Of a stretch of DNA of 51,473 nucleotides, positions 41,253-50,002 are shown in pieces (position 1 is the stretch's first letter; each line of letters begins with the position of its first letter). This DNA is from Gracilaria caudata (lineage: Eukaryota > Rhodophyta > Florideophyceae > Gracilariales > Gracilariaceae): NCBI GenBank assembly GCA_030374735.1, contig JASCIV010000070.1:3443-54915 (forward strand). The letters are read 5' to 3'. The translations under genes and the position numbers were made by a program. The notes beneath the pieces were generated by a model. The model saw only the letters and a list, made by a program, of their open reading frames with translations. It was not told the origin of the DNA and did no database searches.

Positions 41253-44232
41253 GAGTTTGCGTCCGCATCCTATCAAGTTACGAAGGGTACCGTGTTGCTT
41301 ATTTCGCGAGTAGACACAAGTGTCTCTTTTTCGTCACAATCGCCTCATGCTGCCCTCCGTATTATTGTAACGATACTGGATTCTTTTGTAATATCTATGA
41401 ACCCAATACGAAACATACGGTTCTTGGGGAATGATTTGCTGTTTCGAGATGCAATTGCGATTGACGTGACATCTACGCAACTCTGGACACTGTGCATTGC
41501 TTACTGGCCGATGTCGGAAATATTGGTCATCACGCCACGCCACTTCTTTTTCGAGGCCGGTGCCAGAATTAGTCGTGCCACGGCTGGAGCGTGCTGCTTT
41601 GCGTGAAATCTAATCATCCTCATCAGTATAGTAACCCGTGCACATGAATCGTCTACGTGCACCGACGTGAAAGGCATGCAAAGATAAGGCAACATTGTTG
41701 AGGCCTCAGCCCGACTGCAAATTCATGGGGATAAAGCGGTGCTCTTTAAAAATTTCAGAGCTTCCGCCTTCCTGCGTTGATTAGAAACGATCTGTCGTGG
41801 TGAGTTGGCGTCTGTTACATGCTGGAGATGGATATGATTACCCTTGTATCTATTAATACTAAACCCATACCGAGCTGTTTCCTTTTCCCGTTCCGAGTGG
41901 AAAGGGCAGAGCTTTACTTGGAGGTCTACACGTCTATCATACACTGCTGTGAACTCGCGTTCTACGCTGAAAGGGCATTTCGGCAACAAATACCACTGCG
42001 GTATTGTTTGACGTCAGATTTCTCACGTCGGACAAGTGCTCTATGCACAAGCCGGATTATAGTGAACCGCGAAGTTCCAGAAACAATTTGCATGCGCACG
42101 AAGTTTTTGGCCTTGCTGCGCCATTAATTGATAGTGTGGATACGAGGGTTGTTAAATCCCCTTTCGTCTCGTAATAAGACGCGACTGACCGCAATAAAGA
42201 AGATGATGCGTCCACACGGCTCAGCGCATACATATTATTGTTCCGCGTAAGGCCCCTTCCATGTGGTTATATTCAGAAGAAGCAATGATGCAAAAGCAGC
42301 ATTTTCTTCTTGGGATATGAGCGGAGACCATGTGCAGTGCGCATTATGCACCGGAAAATATCGGCTGTTGCACTTCATAATACTGGTCAACTCCTTGAAT
42401 TGTTGGTTCCGTTCCCTTCTGTGGAGCGTGACCCCTGCAGTGCAGGAAAGGCCATCATGGCATGATGAACCTAATTCAAAAAGAAATACTGACAACAAGT
42501 TGACCATCTATGTGGAGTACATAAACCCACGGCCAGGGTAAATGAAAGAACATAACAAGCACCAGGGGCCCTTGTTGCTTACCCAACTGCTGATTTGGTT
42601 TGTTTGTAACAACAACAGGTTCTTTCTGGCTGCGCAAAACGATGCAGACATGACATTATGATCTCCCCCGACAAATAGGCTGGTCAGGTAGCTTTTTTTT
42701 GTTTCCCCTCTTCGGGGGCGTTCATTCCGCTGAATGGCTCTATTTTTTAGTAGGGAAGATCTGAACAACGCATCTCTTTCAGACAAGCGTGAAGTGCTAG
42801 AAAGGACGCACCCTGTATGATCATCATACGCATGATGCCACAATGACAACACACACTCTCTCTGTTTATAAGCACAGAAGCTTAATTACAATTTCCTGCG
42901 GAGCGCTTTTGCAGAAAAAGCGCTCTCTCTCTAGAAACGTCTGGGTTTGCTAAAGACCCAACAACCTATAAAACCTCTATACCGCAGCAACTAACTGGTA
43001 ATCAGTAGCTGTGCTACACTCACTCTGCTACGACGAGAAAGTATTAGATCTCTTCGGTGTTTTCGACCGCAGGGCGTTTCGCTACCAACGCTTATCGCCT
43101 TCATCCTCCCACTAATCTCTTCGTTCATCCTCTAGAGACCAATGACAACTAATTCCCCTCAACGTAGAGAACTGCTGCGGTAGACTTGATCACGCCGCAG
43201 ATCTGCACAAGACGTAACACAAGAGAGCCCAAAGAAATTTCCGGCTCTTCTTCGGAGAGAGAGCTCTAGGAAAGAGTTCTCCATTAGCTTCGGAACGAAA
43301 AGCTGATGCCGCAAGAAAAGGGATATCTTTTCGGCGATGCAAATCGTTGAGTGGGCAAGAGGACTGTTGAAATTGAGGCCGAACAAGTTAGAACACATAT
43401 TTCTGGTGCGTTAGCTCGTTCAGTGCAGACGTAACCATCTGAGTTCTTTCAAAGCGTTTGCATAAGGTGCTCTTCATACAGTACCATAACTTCTCAGCTC
43501 TCTTTGTAGTAACGTTTTGTACAGCCTAGATTCCAGGCACCGGATCTGAAAGCCATCTATGCGGACCGTTGTTCAAAGCAAGGGAGGCTGTTTGAGATGC
43601 GTAGCCGCAGATCGCGGAGAAGAACAGTACGAATCTCTTATTGCCACCTCACGGAATTTCTTCGCTATCGCGAAGATGAATAGTGCGTTCGCTTTCCAAT
43701 CGTCTTGTAAATGTGTTACAGTACAAGTTCACCCTCATGGAGAGGCCAACGGTTGATCTTTTCACGGTACGTTCCGTGAGTGAAGAGCTGGGGAAAATAA
43801 CGACTGCTATGATTGTCCGGCTTCAAATTAGAAATTGAAGACACTTACCACGGCGACAGATATGGTTATCCCTTCTTTGTGCAAAAGCATCGCTTATCAG
43901 GCTGGTCGTTTGATAAAGGGCGCAAATGTCAGGTACGCTGGTTTATGTCTTTCCGTCCTCCTCGGGACACATGGTGCATACTAACCCGCAAAACACGTCA
44001 CGACTATGTCGACACTGTTGCGGCACGTTCTAATTAAACACTCCGTGAAGAATGTTCTACCATTGCCTAGTGTCTGATTCGAACACAACTGCGGACCACT
44101 TCTGAACAGAAACAGTACATATCAACGTACCTGACCAGAAACACTTCGCACTTGGAGGCACACCAAAACAGTGCCCTTGATAGCTAACAGCGCAATACCA
44201 CAGTATTCTTTTCCACTGGAGGACTCAGAAAG
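41253..44232. other. Gene-poor region, 3 kb
   Basis: No frame over about 105 codons and none with a domain. Contains a hairpin near 41734-41769 (GCGG-GCTCT / AGAGC-CCGC arms) and the second copy of the TATA-hairpin element at 42830-42930. The right end contains the promoter of the FG-GAP gene. Confidence 0.45.
42830..42930 (+). repeat. TATA-hairpin element, copy B
   Basis: GCATGATGC (42830-42838), CT-rich tract, TTTATA with AGCACA (42865-42876), AGCT and ATT, then a 10-bp perfect stem GAGCGCTTTT / AAAAGCGCTC (42901-42910, 42916-42925) with a 5-nt loop and CTCTCTC after it. The stem begins 36 bp after TTTATA, against 36-37 bp in copy A. Stem sequences differ but pair perfectly in both, which argues for selection on structure. 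Confidence 0.45.
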
Positions 44233-45960
44233 ATGCGTTGCAATCTTTCCCATCGTTGGGCGTTTGCAGTCGTGTGTGCAATGCTCTTTGGCTTAATTCA
44301 CGGCAGCGAGAAATTGGAGAAAGCTTCAAGTTTGACGACATTAGCCCAGGTGAAGAAAGCAATAGAGCATCTCCGCATAAAGGATAAGAACGTGGTGCCC
44401 GACAAGAACGTATCGTTATGGAACCTCGACTTCCTGAAGCATATTTCGGACATGAATGAACTCTCAGAGAAGACCATCCAAAGCGAACTCTCTCGTACTT
44501 CAGAAGCCTCGTCGGATAGCCTTGTCGACAGCACTAAAAGGATCGGCGGTGAAACGGCCCCCGAAGCCAGCAGAGAGAAAGGCAGGGGCAAAGACCCGCC
44601 GTCCCTCGCTCGCATGGTGAAAGAAATGATCAAAGTCGTGGCAGACGCCTCTCAAAAGCGTTCCTCACATTCGTCCATTCGAATCGGACGCGCCGATATT
44701 CCGCGCGAAAAGGTGACGGCAGTTGGAGACGTTGACGGGAATGGCTATGAAGATTACATTGTGGCAAACCCAGCGTCTATGAATGATACCGGCACAATTC
44801 GTCTGTACCTGATGGCCGCCGACAACAAGTTCTTATACACGAGAGATCTGGTTCCCGGAAAGTATGGATTCGTGTGTTCACCGCTCAGGGTTGGAGATCG
44901 ATTCGGGGACTCGGTAGAGAAGATTGCAAGCGATACACCCAACTTTTCATTCGTGACGGTCACTGCTCCCGGAGATGGCTCAGTGCCAGGAGGCAAAGGA
45001 GCGTACTACATTCTGCAGTTGTCCGATAAGGGCAACGTGATCAACAGCGCCAAGTTGTCCGCCAAGACGATTGAAACCGTATTGGCTAAATCGGCGAACG
45101 GTAACGAGCCAGACAACTCGCATTCCCTCAACCGATCCATCCTCTCCAAGAAGATTGTGGACATTCTCAGCAACAAGACGTCCATGTTGCTCGTTCGCAA
45201 GGAAGGAGAAATCAAGGGTGCGTACGTCATCTCTTCTGCAGAAGATCACAGGATGTTGAAGGACATTGAGCAAAAGATGACGCCTAGGAAAAGACTCGCT
45301 TCGCTGCGTCTAGAATCGCCGCTAGTTCGAGCAGACGTTTCAAGCAGCTGTTTCTTTAACGACACACACTGCGCCTGCGCCTCAAAAGCACCGCCAACAG
45401 GCTCTGGGCAATGCACGCAAGTGGTCGGCACAGAAGCGTCAACCGGAAAGACTCTCTGTGAGACGCGCGACTGCATGGCCTCTTATTCCTGTCTGTGCGA
45501 AGGCACAGAGCTGTGCGTGCGAAGCGAACGTACCGTGACCACGTTTGTCGTGGAGGGCGCGGCGCCCGGCGGAAAGCAGTATTGCAACAGCGTACAGAAG
45601 ACCATCACCGAAAACGTATTAATCGCCGGCGCGCAAGTGCCGGTGATTCTGAGCGTGAACGACATGCCTCCGTACAATGCAACGCATTGTCGGTGCGCAA
45701 AGAAGCAATCGGTGACTGGAGCGGCGAAATGTTTAGACGTTCTCCGCGCTTTGGGTGGTGTGAACTACGTCTGCACGGAGAGAGATTGTAGGATCGGACC
45801 GGGTGAATACATTTGTGATGCGTTTGGAGACTCGTATTGCTCGCGCAGTTTTGTGGACAAGGTGCGTTTTGTGAAGGACAGGGTGAAAGCAGACGAGGCT
45901 GGAGCGGTGTTCTGTCACCAAGAGGCGTACCAAGCAGAGAGCTTAGTTAAGATATTCTAA
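44233..45960 (+). CDS. Secreted FG-GAP protein with duplicated Cys-rich module
   Basis: 575 aa from ATG 44233. Signal peptide about 1-25 (AFAVVCAMLFGLIHG). Residues 30-150 are charged helix. Residues about 160-270 contain an FG-GAP (integrin-alpha beta-propeller) repeat, TAVGDVDGNGYEDYIVANP, whose Asp/Asn loop is a calcium-binding motif. A second partial one follows: GDRFGDSV ... VTVTAPGDGSVPGGKGAYYI. Far too few repeats are present for a full propeller. The C-terminal 200 residues carry two copies of a Cys-rich module, at about 376-460 and 482-565, each starting N-x-T-H-C-x-C-A and containing RDC. N-glycosylation motifs (NVS, NDT, NRS, NKT, NAT) fit secretion. There is no membrane anchor. 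Extracellular adhesion or matrix function is inferred. Confidence 0.85.
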   Translation: MRCNLSHRWAFAVVCAMLFGLIHGSEKLEKASSLTTLAQVKKAIEHLRIKDKNVVPDKNVSLWNLDFLKHISDMNELSEKTIQSELSRTSEASSDSLVDSTKRIGGETAPEASREKGRGKDPPSLARMVKEMIKVVADASQKRSSHSSIRIGRADIPREKVTAVGDVDGNGYEDYIVANPASMNDTGTIRLYLMAADNKFLYTRDLVPGKYGFVCSPLRVGDRFGDSVEKIASDTPNFSFVTVTAPGDGSVPGGKGAYYILQLSDKGNVINSAKLSAKTIETVLAKSANGNEPDNSHSLNRSILSKKIVDILSNKTSMLLVRKEGEIKGAYVISSAEDHRMLKDIEQKMTPRKRLASLRLESPLVRADVSSSCFFNDTHCACASKAPPTGSGQCTQVVGTEASTGKTLCETRDCMASYSCLCEGTELCVRSERTVTTFVVEGAAPGGKQYCNSVQKTITENVLIAGAQVPVILSVNDMPPYNATHCRCAKKQSVTGAAKCLDVLRALGGVNYVCTERDCRIGPGEYICDAFGDSYCSRSFVDKVRFVKDRVKADEAGAVFCHQEAYQAESLVKIF

Positions 45961-46119
45961 CAAGACAAACACGCAGCAAAGAGCAGTCCACGGGGCTCGC
46001 ACTCGCAAGTAAAATACGATGGCAACAACAGAAAGCTATAAAGCTGAAGCACAAGCGTTTACTCTAGCAGCAGTCAAAAAAAATGTCCCAAACTGAGAAG
46101 GAACCGGACAACAGGCGCC

Positions 46120-46479
46120 TCACGGGCTGTTAGCAGGGTTATAGGGCTCTGGAGGACCCGGCAACTTGGTAGGCTTGTGCTTTGGAAAGCGACCAAACGG
46201 ACAAGGCGGAGCGGGTTTATCGGTCTTTCCTCCGATGGGAATGTTCTTGCCGCTCGGAGAGGCTTGTTGCGGGGTGCTAGGGGAGGTTGGCGCGGCGGCA
46301 GGTTCGGCGACTCCGACAGGCGCGGCACGCTGACCATTCACGACGCCCACAAAGCCGCCGGTCGGCAGCCACGAGCGCCGCACGGCGAGTGGCTTGTTCG
46401 ATGCGACTGCGTTGGCGACAGAGCCGAGCGCGAACACAGTGACAGAGGTGGCAGCCGCGGAGAGTGCTGGAGTGGCCAT
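46120..46479 (-). CDS. Hypothetical small protein (119 aa)
   Basis: ATG at 46479. The first 30 residues are Ala/Ser/Val-rich (MATPALSAAATSVTVFALGS) and could be a targeting leader or a short membrane segment. A Pro/Ala-rich middle follows, then a C-terminal basic Pro-rich tail with CPFGRFPKHKP. I do not recognise it. The frame has good length for its context and is the most downstream member of a minus-strand run of small genes, but nothing independent proves that it is translated. Confidence 0.5.
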   Translation of the reverse strand: MATPALSAAATSVTVFALGSVANAVASNKPLAVRRSWLPTGGFVGVVNGQRAAPVGVAEPAAAPTSPSTPQQASPSGKNIPIGGKTDKPAPPCPFGRFPKHKPTKLPGPPEPYNPANSP

Positions 46480-46709
46480 GTTGCGAAGAGTTGGACCAAG
46501 GGGGATGGAGGGCGGCGGATGAAAGACGGGCGGGGTGCGTGACGTGCAAGAGCTTTTAACGAAGATGACGAGATCGATGAAGGGGGGGGAATTCGCAATG
46601 CGAAACAGTTGCGCAACTGACGGTCAGGTGGGATGGATGAGCTGCAGCTGGGCAGCACACAGCAGCGAGATCCACCAATGTGGCCCACACACGTACCACA
46701 CGACAACAA

Positions 46710-47093
46710 CTACAAAAAGCGCGCCAAGTCGTCATCGTCATCCACCACTTCCTCTACCTCCTCCCTCGACGAAGCATCATCACCCGTTCCCGAGCTTTGA
46801 CTGGACGCGTCAAACGCACTCGCCGACATAGCATCACTCTCAATATCATGCATACGTTCATCTTCCACAATCGGTGACGATTCCTCTCTCACGCGCCGCT
46901 CCGCACGCGCAGACGCCACGCAAACTCCCATGGGTTGCGGAGCACGCAACTGTCGTGCCTGTTGACGACGACGATGTAACAACGCCTCCAGCGCCGCGAC
47001 GGCGCGCTCGTCAAGCGGCGCATGTTGAGCCAACGGTGGCGTCCACTCGTCCTGCATCGGTCGCGGCGCAACACTCGGCGTCCACGTGCTCAT
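46710..47093 (-). CDS. APC15/Mnd2-like candidate (127 aa)
   Basis: ATG at 47093. The order of features matches the anaphase-promoting-complex subunit APC15/Mnd2: a start MSTWTPSVAPRP followed by Trp (compare the PSLFPR..W start of APC15), a Glu/Gln/His/Arg helix (DERAVAALEALLHRRRQQ), a PQPMG motif at the place of PIG, and a strongly acidic tail ending VDDDDDLARFL. APC15 controls mitotic-checkpoint-complex turnover on the APC/C. Similarity is short and recognised by eye only, so the name is tentative. The ATG lies only 39 bp after the POP7 stop on the same strand, with no room for a separate promoter outside POP7 coding sequence. Confidence 0.5.
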   Translation of the reverse strand: MSTWTPSVAPRPMQDEWTPPLAQHAPLDERAVAALEALLHRRRQQARQLRAPQPMGVCVASARAERRVREESSPIVEDERMHDIESDAMSASAFDASSQSSGTGDDASSREEVEEVVDDDDDLARFL

Positions 47094-47132
47094 TGTGCGC
47101 GGCGCGACGGCGCTCGTCCCCACACAAGCCGC

Positions 47133-47764
47133 TCACGACTGGCGCGGTTCCGTTGGCGTTACTGCACGCGGCGGCGCGCAATTGAGCGAATTTGGGGCGC
47201 CATTTTCGGACACGGTCGCGTTTTTCGCGGCGCGCGTCAGCGTGACGTGTAGCGCGGACACGCTGCGCGTGCGGGTGAGCGCGTCGAGTTGCTGCGCGGT
47301 ACGGCGATGCGATGCGATGCGACGCGGTCAGTGAATTTGCGTTTGGAGACGGGCGCGAAACAGTGGTGCGGGTGTGCGAAAACAAACCTCGACGATGGGG
47401 TGGTAATCGTCGTATACGCGCTGCGTGCTGGTGGTGATGTGCGCACACACGCGGTGCGCGGCGCGACGCTGCACGGCGAGCGTGAGCTGGCAACACTTGG
47501 GGATGGCGGCGCCCAGCGCGTGCAACGTGACGGGCGCGGCGTCTTGCTCGAGCAAACGTAGTACGCGCGCGATGAGCGGGTGCAGCGAGGTGCGACGCGA
47601 CACCAGGATGGTGCGCGGAGAGCGTGTGGGCAGATTGGGCAGGCGTCTCGTGACGCGGTCTGTGGGGAACGATGCGGTTCAGTAGCTGAGTATGGGAGGG
47701 GGAGAGCGAGAAGCGGTATGGGACGGTTCACGTACACTGAGAGGGGTCGACTGACTGCTCCTGA

Positions 47765-47822
<58 letters not shown>

Positions 47823-47919
47823 TCACCTGCTCCTGCTCCTTGGCGACGGGCTGCTGCGCATCGGCGGGCTGCTCCGCAGCAGCGACGTGCTCCGGCGCCC
47901 TCTTTCGCTTGGTGGACAT
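47133..47919 (-). CDS. POP7: RNase P/MRP protein subunit POP7 (Rpp20), three exons
   Basis: Alba-fold RNA-binding subunit of RNase P and MRP, needed for tRNA and rRNA processing in nucleus and nucleolus. Exons on the minus strand: 47919-47736, 47659-47388 and 47291-47133. Introns are 76 nt (GTACGT...CACAG, phase 1) and 96 nt (GTTTGT...CGCAG, phase 0), giving 204 aa. The splice junctions are fixed by the family: joining exons 1 and 2 produces DPSQYRVTRRLPNLP, the counterpart of the DPxEYTLRKRLP start of human POP7. Exon 2 encodes VTLHALGAAIPKCCQLTLAV and ITTSTQRVYDD. Exon 3 encodes ALTRTRSVSALHVTLTR, matching the LTRIRNNSAIHIRV strand. The N-terminal 55 residues carry an EQ dipeptide repeat. 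The assignment to POP7 rather than another Alba protein rests on that N-terminal block. Confidence 0.85.
47757..47820 (-). repeat. Hexanucleotide repeat encoding Glu-Gln
   Basis: Tandem CTCCTG on the plus strand (GAGCAG or CAGGAG units on the coding strand), about ten copies, inside POP7 exon 1. It encodes a charged EQ tract between the start and the Alba domain. Confidence 0.85.
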
Positions 47920-48060
47920 GCTGTGGACGCGCGGCGCGGCACGAACAAGGCGCGCGATGAGAGGCGCGATGTATGCGGCGACGGCAGGGGGGAAAGGCGG
48001 AAGCGAGGGCGCTCTGCAACAATTCACAAATTTACGATAAGCGAGAAAAAAAAGGAAAAC

Positions 48061-48507
48061 TTAACTACCCTTGTTTGAGCTAGAGCCCTTCTTGTTCGCG
48101 TTCAAGTGCAAATTCCTAGCGGCCGGCGACCACACTACTGCGCCACCCAGCTCACGCGGCACGGTAGAGCCACGCGAGCTACGCACGGGCTCCGGCGCAG
48201 GCGGCGCTGCGAACGGCACGTTGTCCGCGCCGGACGACGACGACGACGACGACGCAGGCTGTTGTCGTTGGTGCTCGCGCATGCGACGTTCCTGCGCCAC
48301 GTCCTCGCCGCGGAACATCTTGGAGTAATCCATGGGCGCGGTGGGACGCGCGGCCGCAGGCGTGATGGCGATTTTCTCCGGGTCCACGGTGGGCCGCGGG
48401 TACGCGGCCGGGCGCGTCTTGGTGTCGCGCGGAAGATACGACGGAAGCGCCACGTACGGCGGCTGTTCCTGAGGAAACTCTGCGGACGGTGTCGTGTTAG
48501 GATCCAT
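48061..48507 (-). CDS. Hypothetical small protein with AYPxP/ITPAA motif
   Basis: 148 aa from ATG 48507. Pro/Ala/Arg-rich and probably disordered. Residues about 30-58 contain RPAAYPRP and KIAITPAAARP, a motif also present in the 46-aa protein encoded at 49486. A helix with YSKMFRGEDVAQERRMREH follows, then a Ser run and a C-terminal VVWSPAARNLHLN segment. No known family is recognised and there is no signal peptide or membrane helix. It is followed on the same strand by POP7 with 141 bp between stop and ATG. The shared motif is the best evidence that it is a real protein. Confidence 0.6.
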   Translation of the reverse strand: MDPNTTPSAEFPQEQPPYVALPSYLPRDTKTRPAAYPRPTVDPEKIAITPAAARPTAPMDYSKMFRGEDVAQERRMREHQRQQPASSSSSSSGADNVPFAAPPAPEPVRSSRGSTVPRELGGAVVWSPAARNLHLNANKKGSSSNKGS

Positions 48508-49485
48508 AATGAAACGCTGGTGTGATGAGCGAGATGTTTTTGCTGCTGCTGCTGCTGCGCGCGCGACGACGACGACGAAGAACGAGAAAACGGCGACGGT
48601 GGGGGGGGGGGGGGGACAGACGGAGGGCTGCTGGCGCGGAAGAAGCAACAGCCTTGAGCGTGGCGCAAAAGAGGCGTTTTTTTATGGGCGATTCGCGCGT
48701 TACGTCGCGCTGGCGGCTGTTTTGTGCCAGCGCGCGGCGCGTGTTTTGTGACGACGCCTTGAGCGCACAAGGGGGAGCGGGGACACGTGGGCGCCACACG
48801 TACGACGACGTGGACAGCTGTGCGGCGTGTGCGCTGGCGGCGAAAAGCGGCACGTGCTGCGGCACGCCGTGGCGCGTGGCGCGCTGACGCGTCAAGCGCG
48901 GGCAACAAGCGCGCTAAGTTGGGAAACTGCTGCGCGCGCGGCGCGGCGGGTGCGGGAAGCGGCGCGACGCGGCGGCAGCCCACCGGCGCGATCGGACATA
49001 ACAAATGTTGCGCAGCAGCGCGCACGGAGGGGGGGCCGCCGCGCCGCGCCGCGCCGCGGGGGGGAGCGCGACGCGCGCGCATCACGCTGTTGCTTGCCTG
49101 CGCCGTACGGCGGTCGCAGTGTCGCGCTGCATGCAGCACGTAGCTACGTGCCGTGGCCGTACAGCACGTGGAAAGCATGTTCGCGCGAGCGCGTGAGCGA
49201 CACCGACTCATCCTCTCTTTCCTCGTCATATTCGTGTATCATCGTTTAACATAAGAAACGCGCGCTGCCCTTTTCTTCGCTTCTTGCGTATTTGGTGAGT
49301 TGTGGTCTCTGTGGATTGTGTTCAAACATCAATGCACCATTGAACGCGTACCTACCCGCCGCGTATATAAAAGAGTGCTTTCAGCTTGCTTGCTCCCGCA
49401 TGTGGCTCAGCTAACTAACTTCCGCCGTCTCCGCATCTTTTTGCTCGCTGTGTTGCCGCTTGTTGTCTGTCTATCAATTTTCACA
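48508..49485. other. GC-rich intergenic, divergent small-protein genes
   Basis: 978 bp between the two motif-sharing small proteins. It contains a 15-G run (48601-48615) and very CpG-rich sequence at 48.75-49.15 kb with long Arg-rich open frames on both strands (up to 364 codons) caused by base composition. The right end carries a TATA box. No gene is called inside. Confidence 0.5.
49364..49373 (+). promoter_or_regulatory. TATA box
   Basis: TATATAAAAG, the best TATA match seen in the window, 122 bp upstream of the 46-aa protein's ATG in otherwise GC-rich surroundings. A four-codon upstream frame (ATG TGG CTC AGC TAA) follows at about 49399. Confidence 0.65.
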
Positions 49486-49626
49486 ATGCCGCATCAACCT
49501 TCGCAGGACACCAGACCCAGAAAACCGAAGGCATATCCCCTGCCCAAAACAAAAATCAAGAAGGGAGATATCAAGAACATCACACCGGCTGCGAACCGGC
49601 CCTCCTACCCAACTCCGTTCCTCTAA
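49486..49626 (+). CDS. Small basic protein (46 aa) with AYPxP/ITPAA motif
   Basis: ATG 49486, stop TAA 49624. The peptide is Pro/Lys-rich: RKPKAYPLPKTKIKKG, then ITPAANRPSYPTPFL at the end. The AYP-x-P and ITPAA-x-RP elements, in the same order, occur in the 148-aa protein on the opposite strand 1 kb away. A strong TATA box upstream supports transcription. The function is unknown. The peptide is too short for a globular domain and may be a binding peptide or a ribosome- or complex-associated micro-protein. Confidence 0.6.
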   Translation: MPHQPSQDTRPRKPKAYPLPKTKIKKGDIKNITPAANRPSYPTPFL

Positions 49627-50002
49627 TTTTTGTGCTGGCCTCAATAACTCAGTGCTTGCGTCGCCGCCCTTCTTTTCTTTTCTTGGATCGCTTCCTTTTC
49701 GCTCCTCCATCATGCACTACCTACCTACATAACTTCAGCCACCATGGATAACGCTCTTTTAACCCGCCCCCATTATTTTTGTCTCACAGCGGTCGTCGTC
49801 TCGCTCTGTGAGAAACGGATCAGCACGCGCGCGTGCACCGCATGCTTGTCTGTAAACCAATAATTTCACAGTGCCCAAATATTTTCCACCCTGTTTTACA
49901 ATGTGCACAACTCGCAAAAAGCAAACCATAAACTCTTACGTCCCCATCACGCCGCCCCGCCGCAAAACCGCGCGCGCCGCGCCCGAAGCACGCACGCACA
50001 CC
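49627..50002. other. Intergenic, 376 bp, upstream of enoyl-CoA hydratase
   Basis: AT-richer at 49.62-49.9 kb, then GC-rich. Presumed promoter of the downstream gene; no distinct motif was recognised. Confidence 0.45.

Noticed and set aside
3353..42205. CAATAAAGAAGA shared at about 3356, 31017 and 42191
   Set aside because: Short, low-complexity and without shared flanks; most likely coincidence of A/G-rich sequence.
44066..44090. TTCGAA-type sequence resembling a tRNA T-loop
   Set aside because: Flanks do not pair as a 5-bp T stem and no acceptor or anticodon arm fits; similar TTCGA words elsewhere were checked with the same result. No tRNA is called in the window.
47237..48022. 261-codon minus-strand frame through the POP7 locus
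   Set aside because: It is the wrong frame across POP7 exons and introns; the spliced POP7 model explains the conservation.
48135..49229. 364-codon minus-strand open frame
   Set aside because: Arg/Ala/Pro-rich translation of CpG-rich DNA, antisense and overlapping to better supported small genes; composition artefact.
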